64,000 nucleotides of DNA from Sodiomyces alkalinus F11. Lineage: Eukaryota > Ascomycota > Sordariomycetes > Glomerellales > Plectosphaerellaceae. The notes under the pieces are model-generated. The model ran no database searches. It was not told where the DNA came from and was given only the letters and a program-made list of their open reading frames with translations. Of the stretch, positions 53,908 to 64,000 are shown in pieces. The DNA lies in the NCBI RefSeq assembly GCF_003711515.1, contig NW_021167085.1, positions 127,507 through 191,506 on the forward strand. Direction: 5' to 3'. The position numbers and the translations under genes are program-made. How positions within the stretch are numbered: position 1 is the stretch's first letter; every line of letters starts with the position of its first letter.

Positions 53908-56900
53908 TCACGGCCGGGGCGTCCCCGTCGTCACCGTCGTTACCGGTCCACCCGTAGTCGGGAAATCTACCGGCAACTCCGTAGCGTACAGATCAAACAT
54001 CTTCGGTCCGCCACAGAAATTCTCCGTCCTGGTCGTCACCGCGATCGTGCCGTCCGTGGCATACGTCGACACGCTGCCGTAACAATAATTCTTGCACGCC
54101 CGCGTCCCCACCAGCGACGTCACCGCGCTGCCCTGGAAGTCGAACGTGTTGCCCGCGTAGCACTCGTGGTGGTACTCCACGAACACGTACGCCGGCGCCG
54201 CCGTCGGCGTGGGCGCGTTGGCTGCGCGCTGCTGCGCGTATTCCAGGCAGAGCTCGGGGGTTACGCTGTGGTTCGAGAGCATGTGCGGGAGCGCGTGGCC
54301 GCGGCTTACGTCCTGGAAGCAGCCGACGTAGTAGTAGCCGTGGGTCGGTGTGGCTGTAGGGCCTGTGGATAGGCTGCTGCTGGTGCTGGTGCTTGACTCG
54401 AAAGCCGAGGTGGAAATCGAGGCTGGCACCGAGGGGACTGACATGAATGACGACGATGAAAGGGTGGGGGCGCTGCTCATGGACTCCTCGGTGCTGGATG
54501 TCAGTTCGACGACGCTGGAGCCTGATTCAACCAGGCTAGAGCTCGACTCGGCGACGCTAGAGGAACTCGGCTCGACGATGCTGGAGCTTGGCTCGACGAT
54601 GCTGGAGCTCGGCTCGACGATGCTGGAGCTCGGCTCGACGATGCTGGAGCTCGGCTCAACGATGCTGGAACTTGGCTCGATGCTGGAGCTCCGCTCAACG
54701 ATGCTGGAGCTCGACTCAGCGACGCTAGAGGAGCTCGGCTCGACGATGCTGGAACTTGGCTCGATGCTGGAGCTTGATTCAGCCAGGCTAGAGCTCGACT
54801 CAACGATGCTGGAGCTCGGCTCGACGATGCTGAAACTCGATTCCACCACGCTGGAGCTCGGTTCCTGCACCGACGTAGGCTCGCTGCTCGCAGGCGTCGA
54901 ACTACTCCACTCGGTTTCCGTGACGCTGCTAACCTCCGAGGAAAAGACAGAGCTGGCGACAAGGCTGGATGTCGGAGCAACCTCGTCGCTGGAAACGTTC
55001 TCAGAAGACGACGCAACCTCGCTCGAGACTGGCGCCTCCGAGGACGGGACAGCCGAGGTTGGTCCCTCGACCGCACTGGAAGGGGGAGGCGCCGAGGGGA
55101 CGAGAGCGTAGAGATCAAGACGCCGTCCCGCACCGCAGTATTGAAGCTAAAAAAAAAAAAAAACCCCTGGGTAAGTGACTGTACCAACATGCAAAGGCGT
55201 GCACACGAAGCTGACAACTTACATTATTTCCCCTGCAAAGCATATTACACTCTGTCGTGGGTGCTGGGACAGACCCAGCATTGACGGTGTTGCCGCAGTA
55301 GCCTAGAATCAACACCGGTCAGCCATGTGGTAGAAAGAGGGGGACGCTGGGATTTGTACTCACACTCTCGACCATACTCGACACCCATGTACGCAAAGTC
55401 GCCATCCGCGCAGAACGCGGCGCAAGAATCCACGCTCATGGTATCCGAGGCGTACGACCTACCCGCCAGGGCACGGCCCGTGGTGGCCTCGGTATGACAT
55501 CCCATCCACTGGTAGTCGCCAACCTGCGGAACGTGCTCGGGACCAGCGGGGGGCGCGTTGGGCTCGAGATGTCGGAAGACGGAGAGCTTCCGCCAGCCAC
55601 CGCAGAGCCCGGTGGTCGAACCGACGCACGAGTCGGGACAGTCGGCCTCGGGCGCTCGGAGCGCGTCTTCGTCCATGGTCCATCCGCAGTAGCATTCCCT
55701 GCCGTACGTGAGACCGAAGTAGTTGTAAGGCGAGCCGTTGTTGCTGCAAAACTCGCCGCAGCGCCAGGCGGTCATGTCGTCCGAGGCCGTTCTCGCGTCA
55801 TCCAAGGTCCGTACGTTGTTCACCAAGTCGGCGAAACAGCCGGCGTATTCCCATTCGCCGTTCACCACCGCCGGTTGTTGAGGGTTGAGCGGCGAAACGG
55901 GGCTGGTGCCGGAGGGAAGGGGAGCGGAGGAGGTGCTCGTGGTAGTCGTGGGTGTAGTGACCTCGGAGGAGCTAGAGCTGGTTGAAGTAGTGGGCACCGT
56001 GACGGGCGCGCTCGTCGTCGTCGTCGTCGTCGTCGTGGGTGGTGGCGGCGGCGGCGGGGGTGAGGGAGTCGGGGTAGTGCCGTTGTTGATAGCGTCCAAG
56101 AAGCCCTCAATGTCAAAAGCCGTAGTATCAGCATAGACGCTCATGAAACCGCCGTTGCCACCACAAGCCTGCGTATCGTCGCCCATGCAGGCAAAGGTGC
56201 ACCGATTCTCAAAGGGCGGCGAGTAGCTGTCGGGGTAGCGGATGTAGTTCGGAGGCCCGCCGCACCAACACTCACGGCGGTACTGCAAGCCGGCGATGGC
56301 GAAGCCGCGCTCCATGCAGAGCTGGTGGCATTGCTGGATGGTATTGGTCTGCTGCTGCGCGGCGCTGTTGACCTGGGTCTGGAGGTTCCGTCCCCTCGAG
56401 GTGTCGGAGAAGCAGCCGACGTACTGGAACCGGGCGGAACCATCGTCCAGGACGGGACCGAGCTGCTGGGGCACGACCCTGGCGGTGAAGATAATGTCGC
56501 GAAGCTCGGCATCTTCACCGGATGTCGCATTCAGACCATTTGTGGTCAGGCTCCATTCGGCCAGGAGAGGTTGGACGGGATGATTGGGCTGAATGGGGTT
56601 CGCAAGGACGGCGACATTACCGACGGAGCACTCCCCCGGTTCGATCTGGATACCCTCGGCAAGGTCATGGCTAGGGTTTGTGGCCATGAGCTGGGGTTCA
56701 ACGGGCGGCTTGGAAATGGTGACGGTGAGCGTGGAACCGCCCGTGTTGCAGACCCGGATCTGCGTCTCCGCGGAGGAACCGGAGGCCACGTCGCCAAACG
56801 GTACGCTGTAGTGGGGTTCCAGGGATATCCAACCGCCCTCGCCGTCAGCGGCTTCGAAAACGACGACAGGCGGGTTCTTCACTGCAGCAGTGAGGTTGAG

Positions 56901-59503
56901 GGTCAGGGAGCCGCCGTCGGACCAAACGGTCACAAGCGTCGAGTAGTCGCCCACGTCGGTGGACGCAAACCGCAAGTGAACAGATTCACGACCACCCGTC
57001 CCTATGGTCATTCCGGCCTGGGGTAACTCGGTCGAGGTAAAACCGGAGCCGATGTCCCCGGACGCGCTGATGTTATGGTACGATCCGTCGGCACCTTGCC
57101 AGGCTACGCCGGTGATGGTCAGGGTGCTGTTTCCGACGTTCTCGAGCACGGCCGAGCCTTCAAGATGGTCCAGCGCGTCGCTACGGAGAATAAGGCTTCC
57201 GAAAGGGATCGTGTTCGACGTAGCATGCAAGTAAGGGCTCTGTGTGACGACGGTGCCCTCCAAGCCCACGATAGCGACCGAGGAATACCCATCCGGGGCG
57301 CCGACGTCAAGCGAGAGGGAGCTGCTCACGAATCCAGGGATAACACCACCAGCCGAAGCGCTTTCGAGATCCCACGTGACATCGAAGGTGAAGGAAGACC
57401 CGGCTGTAAGGGCGCCCGCGGGCAGCGTTGACGAGTCGCAGACAAAGGACGGGCTGGACACGGCGCAGTTGCTGATGGCGGAGACGGCGACTTCAGCCCT
57501 GCAGCTGACGGTGGCCGTGGTGACGCTGCCGAGGTCGACGGTGCCAAAGTCGACGTCGGAGCAAGTGACGGCCCGGGCGACGGGGGTGCCGAGACAGTAG
57601 AGACGGTTGGAGGTGGCCTGGTAGTAGACGCGGCCGTCGCCGAAGACGGGACGCTGGTACTTGTTGCTGCCGCGGAGACCGGAGGGGAGGGGAATCTGCA
57701 CCATGCGGCCGTTCTCGGGGACAGCGCGGAAGGCAACAAGGCCAACGGTCACATCGGTCACCCAAACCTGGTTTGGATAGCAAGATTAGCACGACGAAAC
57801 GACAAAAAAAAACAAGAAAAGAGGGAAAGGATAACCAATTAATAGTAATATAAAGGCCACACTCACAATTCCAGTGCCGGGACGGCCATTGTCGGAAGTG
57901 ACGGTCATCTGGCCGACGCCAACACGGCCAGTCGACCGCCATTCGGACTGGCCAGCAAGAGAAAAGACGGGCTTGCCGTCGGCGTCGTGGCCCATGCGGA
58001 AGGCCTGAAGCGGACCGCCGACGGTGGTGACGTAGACGAAACCGCCTTCGAGGGGATAGCTACCGAAGCCGCCGTAGACGGCGCCGCCGAGCTCGATGGT
58101 CTGGATGGTGTTGTCGAAGCCGGCGGAACCCTGGCGGAAACCTCCGAGGTCGTTGGCATTGAGGATGTAGGCGCGGCCCTCCTTTCCGGCGATGATGCCC
58201 ATCCGGTTGACGCCAGTACCCCGGAAGACGGAGCCGTCGAGTAGAGCAAAGCCGGATGAGCCGACGTCACGGTCGCCGGCGTTGAGACTGGTGTAGTCGT
58301 AGGGCTGGAAGTAGTCGACTTGGGTCCATTTACCTTCGGGAGACAAGTCCATTCGGACGGTGCAGTGGGAGAGGGTCGACATGGGAGAGCGGCCGCTGGC
58401 GGGGACATTGCCGTTGTGCATGCCCTGGCCGTTACTGTGATGGATCGTGTCAGCGAGGGGGTTGGAAGAAGTGGAGGAAAAGGGGAAGAAAAAAAAAAGA
58501 AGAAAAAAAAGGGAGGGGGGGGGTGGGGGGGGAGGGAATAAAAGAAGGAAAGAAAGGAAATCACGCACCCAGTTACAAAGTAGAGGCTGTTACCGGTGAC
58601 AGGGAGACCGAAGCCGCTCTGCCAGATGCCAGCCTTACCTCCCCTCTCGAGGGCAAGATCCAGGGGCTGGGGCGAGGGGGCGCCAGGAGGGTACTCGGTG
58701 GCCCACATGCTGGTGACACCAACACCGGGGGTCTTGCTGACGGAGAGGAGGTAGCCGGTATAGTTCCAGCGACCGCAGTGCGAACCGAAGCCGGCAACGA
58801 TATGGCCGTGCATGTCGGCCAGGGCGGGGCGCTGCAGGGCGACGCCACCGACGAAGTAGCGGGCCGGGTCGTTGTCGGCGTTGGCGCCGTCGATGAGGAC
58901 GGGGAAGCCCTCGGCGTCTTCGAGCGAAGGGATGCGCAGGGCGTACATCTTGTAGATGCCGTTGGCGGTGCCGGAGGTGGTGCCCTCCCGGTAGCCCTTG
59001 GAGAAGACGTACATGATGTCGGTGGCGGGATCGATGAGGGGCGTGCCGGTGATGCCGATCCAGTCGGGGATGTCGCCGCAGTTGCTGTCGCCGCGGGAGA
59101 AGGGGGCCTGGAGGCTCCTCTGGTTGAGGATGACGCCCGTCTTGGCGTCGAAGATGCGGACGACGTTCTTCTCGGACGAGGTGATGAGCAGTTCCGGGCT
59201 CCCGGCCGGGGTGTACACAAGGGGCTTCGCCAGCCATAGCTCGTCGGAGTCTGGAGATTGGAACTCCCAGAGGGTGCGGAAGCTAGAGGAGCCGACTACA
59301 TTAGGGTCGAGGTTGTGGTTGGGGAGATAACCAGATTGAGGGATATCCTGTTGAAGAGCATGACACGGGTTAGCGATGCATTGTACAACAGCGTCCAGTC
59401 GGAGTAGGGGATGGCCACTCACGGCGTCTCGGTAAGAGTCTGTGGAGGCCAGCGAACTGACAAGGGCGGGCAGGGCCGCGAGGGCGGCGAGCAGCCACCT
59501 CAT
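53908..59503 (-). CDS. Large secreted protein: beta-propeller (PQQ-like), surface repeat domains and four WSC domains; 6 exons
   Basis: Exons 59503-59423, 59347-58569, 58434-57867, 57767-55364, 55302-55223 and 55146-53908, all in phase, encode 1,689 residues. Residues 1-18 are a signal peptide. Residues 28 to about 500 form a quinoprotein-type beta-propeller (GITGTPLIDPATDIMYVFSK). Then come two or three beta-sandwich modules of the choice-of-anchor-D/ASH type (CSDVDFGTVDLGSVTTATVS; IPFGSLILRSDA; VPFGDVASGSSAETQIRV). Three WSC domains follow (FQYVGCFSD, WEYAGCFADL, YQWMGCHTE) with their conserved cysteines, then a Ser-rich repeat spacer and a fourth WSC domain (YYYVGCFQDVSRGHALPHML). WSC modules bind glycans, so a cell-wall or extracellular role is likely. 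The catalytic ligand set of a PQQ dehydrogenase is not evident. No GPI or membrane anchor is visible at the end (GTPRP). Confidence 0.88.
54560..54860 (-). repeat. Ser-rich 21-bp tandem repeat between WSC domains
   Basis: About a dozen degenerate copies of a 21-bp unit coding for variants of SSSIVEP (also SSSLAES, SSSSVAE), in the spacer before the last WSC domain. It resembles the O-mannosylated stalks of fungal surface proteins and is likely length-variable. Confidence 0.9.
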
Positions 59504-62500
59504 TGTTTGATTTTGAGCTCTCCAAATATAGCTGTAGTTGGGAAAAAATAAAATAAAAATCAAGGTGTGTGATGAAAAGAGCGACAGGAAGTACTACTAC
59601 TACAAATACTGCAAAAAGCGAACGATGTAATGAGCGACAGGACGCGAGGCTATTCCGTAGAACAGCACAGCAGCATCATGAGGGGAAAGGAGGCAAAAAA
59701 AAAAAAAAAAAAAAAAAAAGGAAAGAAAGGCCCAGATCTTGAGAGGAAGCGAAGATGGCAGCACACGGGAGGATTCACTAATAAAAGCATACGGGCTGCA
59801 GAAGCGAGCCCGCCAAGGGCCCGTTGGACGATCGATAGTGCGAATGCATGATGGCAGCAGGTGGGTAGGATTGAAGACTTGGGTTGGGTCTTGGGATTTT
59901 GGTGATGCTGGCTATTTCCGAAGGCCGGGGTCGGGGCCGGAAAAGACGGGACGGGAGAGAGCAGGGGTATGATTGTTGGTTAGCCAAAGGTATGGAAGAG
60001 AGAGTCGTACTGTAAGAGTAAGAGAAGAGGCATACATTTCGGGTCCAGAGTGCGGATAATACGGGGTACGAGTATGGGGGGACGGCTGCATGACCGGGTG
60101 TACATGGGTTAAGGGTTAAGTGGCAACTGGACAAATGGCGATACAGATACGAAACGAATATTGACATGGTGACCAGCGAGGTTTTGGTTTTGTATGGGGA
60201 TAGATGAACGGGATGTTCCAGAACGCGACGAAGGCAACAGATAACAGCCAAAGCAACTGGGCCGGGTGGGGCGTGGAGAGACAGGGTACAACTGCGTTGT
60301 AAAGCAGGGCAATATGGAGTTTGACTGTACCTTAGTGTATGGAGTTGTGCTAAGGCAAGGCAGCTAGCTCGGTTGTGGTTGCGGTTGGAAGCCAGACTAA
60401 AACAGACGACTGGGGTTGTTTAGTTGTGCTCATCTGCACCTGGTTTGACGACGATTCGTTGAATGGTTTGCGTGGAAGTGGATGACGAGGATGGAGACGA
60501 CCCGACGAGACGGAGAAGGTGAGAAGTGAGCGGAGCATTCGTGCTTTAGTTTGCGGCCACAGGGGGCAATGGTCAGTTGAGCTGCAGCCTCACCATCTGT
60601 GAGAAGTCGACGAACGTGATGTATGAATTGGGTTGGGGGTTGGTTATAGTATGGCCATTCGCTTCTGCTTCTGATGAACGAAGACGACGGGCGAGTAAAG
60701 AAAGTGAAGAACGGCAATAGTCTCCGGTGAAAGAAAAGACCTGACGGAGTACGTGTATATGGTGGTGTGTTTCTCGTGGTTGAAGTTGTGCTTGAGGAGT
60801 AACAGAGTAACACGAGGGGGATGCGATGCTTGGCGACCTTATTATCCGACGATATTGCCAGACTCGGCGCATCCAACTGGACTCGGCAGACTCGTGCGTG
60901 GCAGCGGGAAAGCGAACAAGAAGAAGAGGTGTGAGGTGTAAGGTGTAATAATTTACATGTCCGTACAGGTATCCGCATGGAGTAATGAGAGAAGTCTTGG
61001 ATCCGAGGGACCCAAAGAGGAAGCAAGGCACAGACAGAGAAGAAGGGAAGAAGGGAAAAAGTGAGGAAGAGGAAAAGGCGAGATGGTGGTGTGGCCCAGA
61101 ATGAATTTAACAGGGCTTGGCGGTCTAGCCCTAAGAGGAAAGAAGAACCCGGCATGCGGTTCCGTCCCTTGCAGGTACCTTACCTTATGTACATATGTAC
61201 TTGTGCGAGTGGAGAGGCAAGGTACCTTACTGATTGCCCTGCAAGGTACGGTACGGATGCAAATACAGGTCTCCAACTAAAATTCCCCATTGCATCCATC
61301 CATCCCGTCTTTTCAATTTCAATATGCACACCCCGGATAAGTTCACCGGTCTTGACTGCCACCGTATGAGTATTGGCGGCATGTCCCCTTCAGTAAAGTA
61401 CCTAGCCAGAAGGATCACAGTTCTCTGCAATTCGTTTTGTAACAATTCGCCGCTAGCTAGACCACCACGTGTACTCCGTACCGCCCACTATACCTTATAT
61501 ACCTTATTCTCCCCGGACTAGTGTCCATGTCTTTGCTTACCGATGGTTGTTAGTAGTCGTTAGTACGAATACTCTACACGTGTATTGTCTTCTTTCTCAA
61601 ACTAAACCTTGCCTACTTAGGTAGGTGAAGACGATGCAAAGGAAGGTAAGAAACTGTTTGGTGGGGAAGATAACATGACAATTTACACGTGTACTAGCGA
61701 CTCGACCTCTCCCCAACGCGTGGCCTCGACTTGGCGAAACCTATTGCTTTGGTGTGGACACGTCACGTTCGTTTACGTTGTAGACGCTCTTAATCTTAGA
61801 TATCCGGAACTCTGGGAATCGGCGATAAGCATAAAGTTCGTCTACCTTATTATCATGTTCGCCCGGAAGATCCCATCATGGTCATGTGAAGGAGGACTTT
61901 TGTGCCGATGTTTATTACTTATTAACAGCCTTCCTCGCTTATTACTTGAACTTACTTGAACTTCAATTGCTTCGCAGAGACCCATGCATCGCTCGTAGGG
62001 AATATCGTTAAGAGAGCCTCCCCTCCCCTGGTGATAGTCGGGGCAGCTCGAAGACATGCTGATCGGTACTCCCTCCTCTCTCTTTACGCCACACAGCTGT
62101 CAATCGAAGCCACGATTGATTTGGACTGCGTAGGGAAACCAAAACGCAGATTCTTCACATGGTCATTAAGTCCTCCCTTTTTTCTTCCTTTTTTTTCTTT
62201 TTCTTTTCTTTCCTCGCCTTTCCCCTAAGCGCTTGGGTCCTTGCGATCGTCCCGCCAGTGTAATTTCGAGAAATGATGACAAGCCTTGGTTTCTTCATCG
62301 AAGGTCTTGGCGGGTCTTAGGTCAGATACCTTACACGTGTACGTGTAGACAGCGAGCGGGAAAGCGGGAAAAGTGAGACATTCTTAATGCCGTCTTCCAT
62401 CACACCACACAAACAAACTTTGAAGGAAGGCACGATGCAGAAGCTTCTCCCGTAAGGTAGGCAAGTACCATTTACGAAGTACGTTGTGGTAATGACCTAC

Positions 62501-63020
62501 CTCACTTTCCTCCATCCATCTCGCTCCCACTCCCATATGGACAGCTTCATGTCACGGATCCCAGGCGCATACAACGTAGGTAGGTACGTGGGTATCGGTA
62601 CAAAGCCCCCACCTCTCCTGGTTTCATGGCTTTTCTCATCCACCCAAAGCGAGGAGGCCAAGAAGGTGCCTAGGCTCGGTACCTTGGCGGTCTCATTCCG
62701 TGAGCCACTGTAAGCGCGTGGAAACTCTTTTCTGGAGGCCACGATGTATCATGTATTACCTTGAAAAGGTACGTTGTAATTATGCCTTACACCGTCTCTC
62801 CTTCCCGAAGACGTAATACATTTCCTTCTCCTTCTTTCTCTCCTTCACTTTTTCTTTTTCTTTTCTTTTTTCCTTTTATCTTTTCCCCCACCTCATGTTC
62901 TTCTTTTCCTCTGCTTCACCGACGCTCCTTTTCCCGCCCTTCCACACCGACAAACGATTGGAACATGTCTTTCTCGGAAACGAAGGTCTGGCCTCCTAGC
63001 TCTAATCCAACGACGAGGTC
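59504..63020. other. Intergenic region (about 3.5 kb)
   Basis: No gene supported. It has poly(A) of 25 bp (59695-59719), TACTCCGTAC motifs (60744, 61472), GGTACCTTACC palindromes near 61170-61240, and a T/C-rich presumed leader of the GT90 gene from about 62,800. Confidence 0.5.
59695..59719. repeat. Poly(A) tract of 25 bp
   Basis: Uninterrupted A run upstream of the WSC gene. There are no element-like flanks, so it is treated as a simple homopolymer. Confidence 0.9.
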
Positions 63021-64000
63021 ATGATCCGTGGCCCACGACACAGACTGGCCCTCCCGGCTATCATCGTTGGCCTCGCCTTTTTAGGCTCTATCCTGCTCCT
63101 CTTCAACTCCCGCTCCCCGATGTTTTCTCTCAACGGCCCCATTCACAATGCTTTCGGATGGAATCAGCAGAAAGAGACCTCCGACGATGGCTCTCGCCCT
63201 GGTCACGGGTTTGGCCGCTCACGACCCGGAGCGAACGACACCAACGAATCACACCCCATCGATGATTTGATCGACGAAGCCCAGTCGGCATTCAGACAAC
63301 TCCTCGGCAAGCGCTCCGTTACTCTCGAACAAGCGGCATGGCGATATCGCGAAAGACGGGGCCGCCATCCACCGCCCGGCTTTGACGCCTGGTTCGCTGC
63401 CGCCGTCGCATCCGACGCCGTGGTCGTCGAGGAATTCTTCGACCGCATCCACCACGATATCAACCCTCTGTGGGGTCTTGAGCCCGCTGACCTGCGCCGC
63501 CGCACAGGCCACCAAGCATCCGTCATCCGAGTACGCGCCGGCAACGTCCAGATCGATACGGACCTTGAGGAGCCGCCCCACCGCCTACGCCAGTGGGCGA
63601 AGCTGGTCGCCGAGATGTCCCCTCACATCCCCGACCTTGACATGCCCGTGAACACCATGGACGAGTCGCGCGTTCTCGTGCCCTGGGAACAGGTAGACGA
63701 ATACGTGGCTGCGGAGAAACGGAGTCGCCTCTTTCAGCCTGTGCATGACGCCATCTCCGAGTACAGCGGCTTGGCCGCCGACGATGCGGCGGCAGAGGCG
63801 GCTGCAGCGGCAGCGGCGGCGGACAAGTACGACCCTCACTGGATTGGTGGCGAGGTCACCAAGTACTGGGACCATTTCCGCGTCGCCTGCCCGCCAGGCA
63901 GTCCCGCCCGCAACCTGTCCGCCTTGTCCTCTTTCAATGTTCCCGTTGATTACCCCTCAGGTCCTCCGCCTGGGTACACATATCGCGGCTACGTCCGCAA
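63021..64000 (+). CDS. GT90/CAP10-like glycosyltransferase, 5' part (runs off the window)
   Basis: ATG 63021 opens a frame that stays open to the last base, giving about 326 residues of an incomplete gene. Residues 7-27 (HRLALPAIIVGLAFLGSILL) form a type II membrane anchor. The stem region is followed by AAWRYRERRGRHPPPGFDAW and VEEFFDRIHHDINPLWGLEP, the N-terminal signature of fungal CAP10/DUF821 proteins related to the cryptococcal capsule xylosyltransferase. The catalytic part should lie beyond the window. It is probably Golgi-localised, adding xylose or a similar sugar to glycans or glycolipids; the acceptor is unknown. A run of alanines (AAAEAAAAAAAA, about residue 257) is a local expansion. 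No intron is seen in the visible part. Confidence 0.85.
   Translation, partial: MIRGPRHRLALPAIIVGLAFLGSILLLFNSRSPMFSLNGPIHNAFGWNQQKETSDDGSRPGHGFGRSRPGANDTNESHPIDDLIDEAQSAFRQLLGKRSVTLEQAAWRYRERRGRHPPPGFDAWFAAAVASDAVVVEEFFDRIHHDINPLWGLEPADLRRRTGHQASVIRVRAGNVQIDTDLEEPPHRLRQWAKLVAEMSPHIPDLDMPVNTMDESRVLVPWEQVDEYVAAEKRSRLFQPVHDAISEYSGLAADDAAAEAAAAAAAADKYDPHWIGGEVTKYWDHFRVACPPGSPARNLSALSSFNVPVDYPSGPPPGYTYRGYVR

Noticed and set aside
1..64000. A biosynthetic gene cluster
   Set aside because: The enoyl reductase, VOC protein and methyltransferase are scattered among housekeeping genes, and no polyketide or peptide synthetase, terpene cyclase or cluster regulator is present.

Overview
The window looks like a contig from a filamentous ascomycete, most likely a Sordariomycete. 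The genes have short spliceosomal introns (about 50-180 bp, GT...AG, often with a CTAAC-like branch site). Intergenic DNA is long and full of homopolymers and GGTACCTTACC-type palindromes. The only large transposon is a Tad-like LINE that carries the scars of repeat-induced point mutation (RIP). The families present (Swr1, an ENA-type P-type ATPase, a Pho80/PREG cyclin, Erv2, WSC proteins) are all fungal. A 40-base N run shows that this is an assembled scaffold.

Layout. 0-8 kb: a secreted M28 aminopeptidase (+), an MDR-type enoyl reductase/quinone oxidoreductase (-), a six-exon protein of unknown function (-) and the complex I subunit NDUFB8 (-). 8.2-13.8 kb: an intronless SWR1 chromatin remodeller (+). 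15.3-21.55 kb: a complete LINE inserted on the minus strand, with an oligo(A) tail, a perfect 12-bp target-site duplication and both ORFs wrecked by RIP. 23.3-26.7 kb: an ENA-type cation ATPase (+) whose single intron contains the assembly gap. 26.7-35.3 kb: about 8.6 kb with no gene that I can support. 35.3-42.5 kb: a SCOC-like short coiled-coil protein (+), an unknown minus-strand gene with an in-frame stop, a homocysteine S-methyltransferase with a frame break (+), a truncated-looking 2EXR/F-box-like protein (-) and a small VOC/glyoxalase-fold protein (+). 43.5-45.2 kb: a Pho80-like cyclin (-), then about 4.9 kb of non-coding DNA. 50.1-52.8 kb: proteasome beta1 (six exons) and an Erv2 sulfhydryl oxidase (both -). 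53.9-59.5 kb: a 1,689-residue secreted protein with a beta-propeller, cell-surface repeat domains and four WSC domains (-). 63.0 kb to the end: the 5' part of a GT90/CAP10 glycosyltransferase (+).

The genes do not form an operon-like or biosynthetic cluster. They are mostly housekeeping (chromatin, respiration, proteasome, disulfide formation, phosphate signalling, ion homeostasis) mixed with secreted and cell-wall proteins. I found no convincing new multi-gene system. The most informative signals are the LINE insertion with its abrupt RIP boundary, a 15-nt micro-exon that carries the catalytic threonine of proteasome beta1, two genes with apparent breaks, the multi-WSC protein, and a short motif dispersed through the intergenic DNA. 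Splice junctions were placed by eye and checked for reading phase. Database similarity could not be tested.
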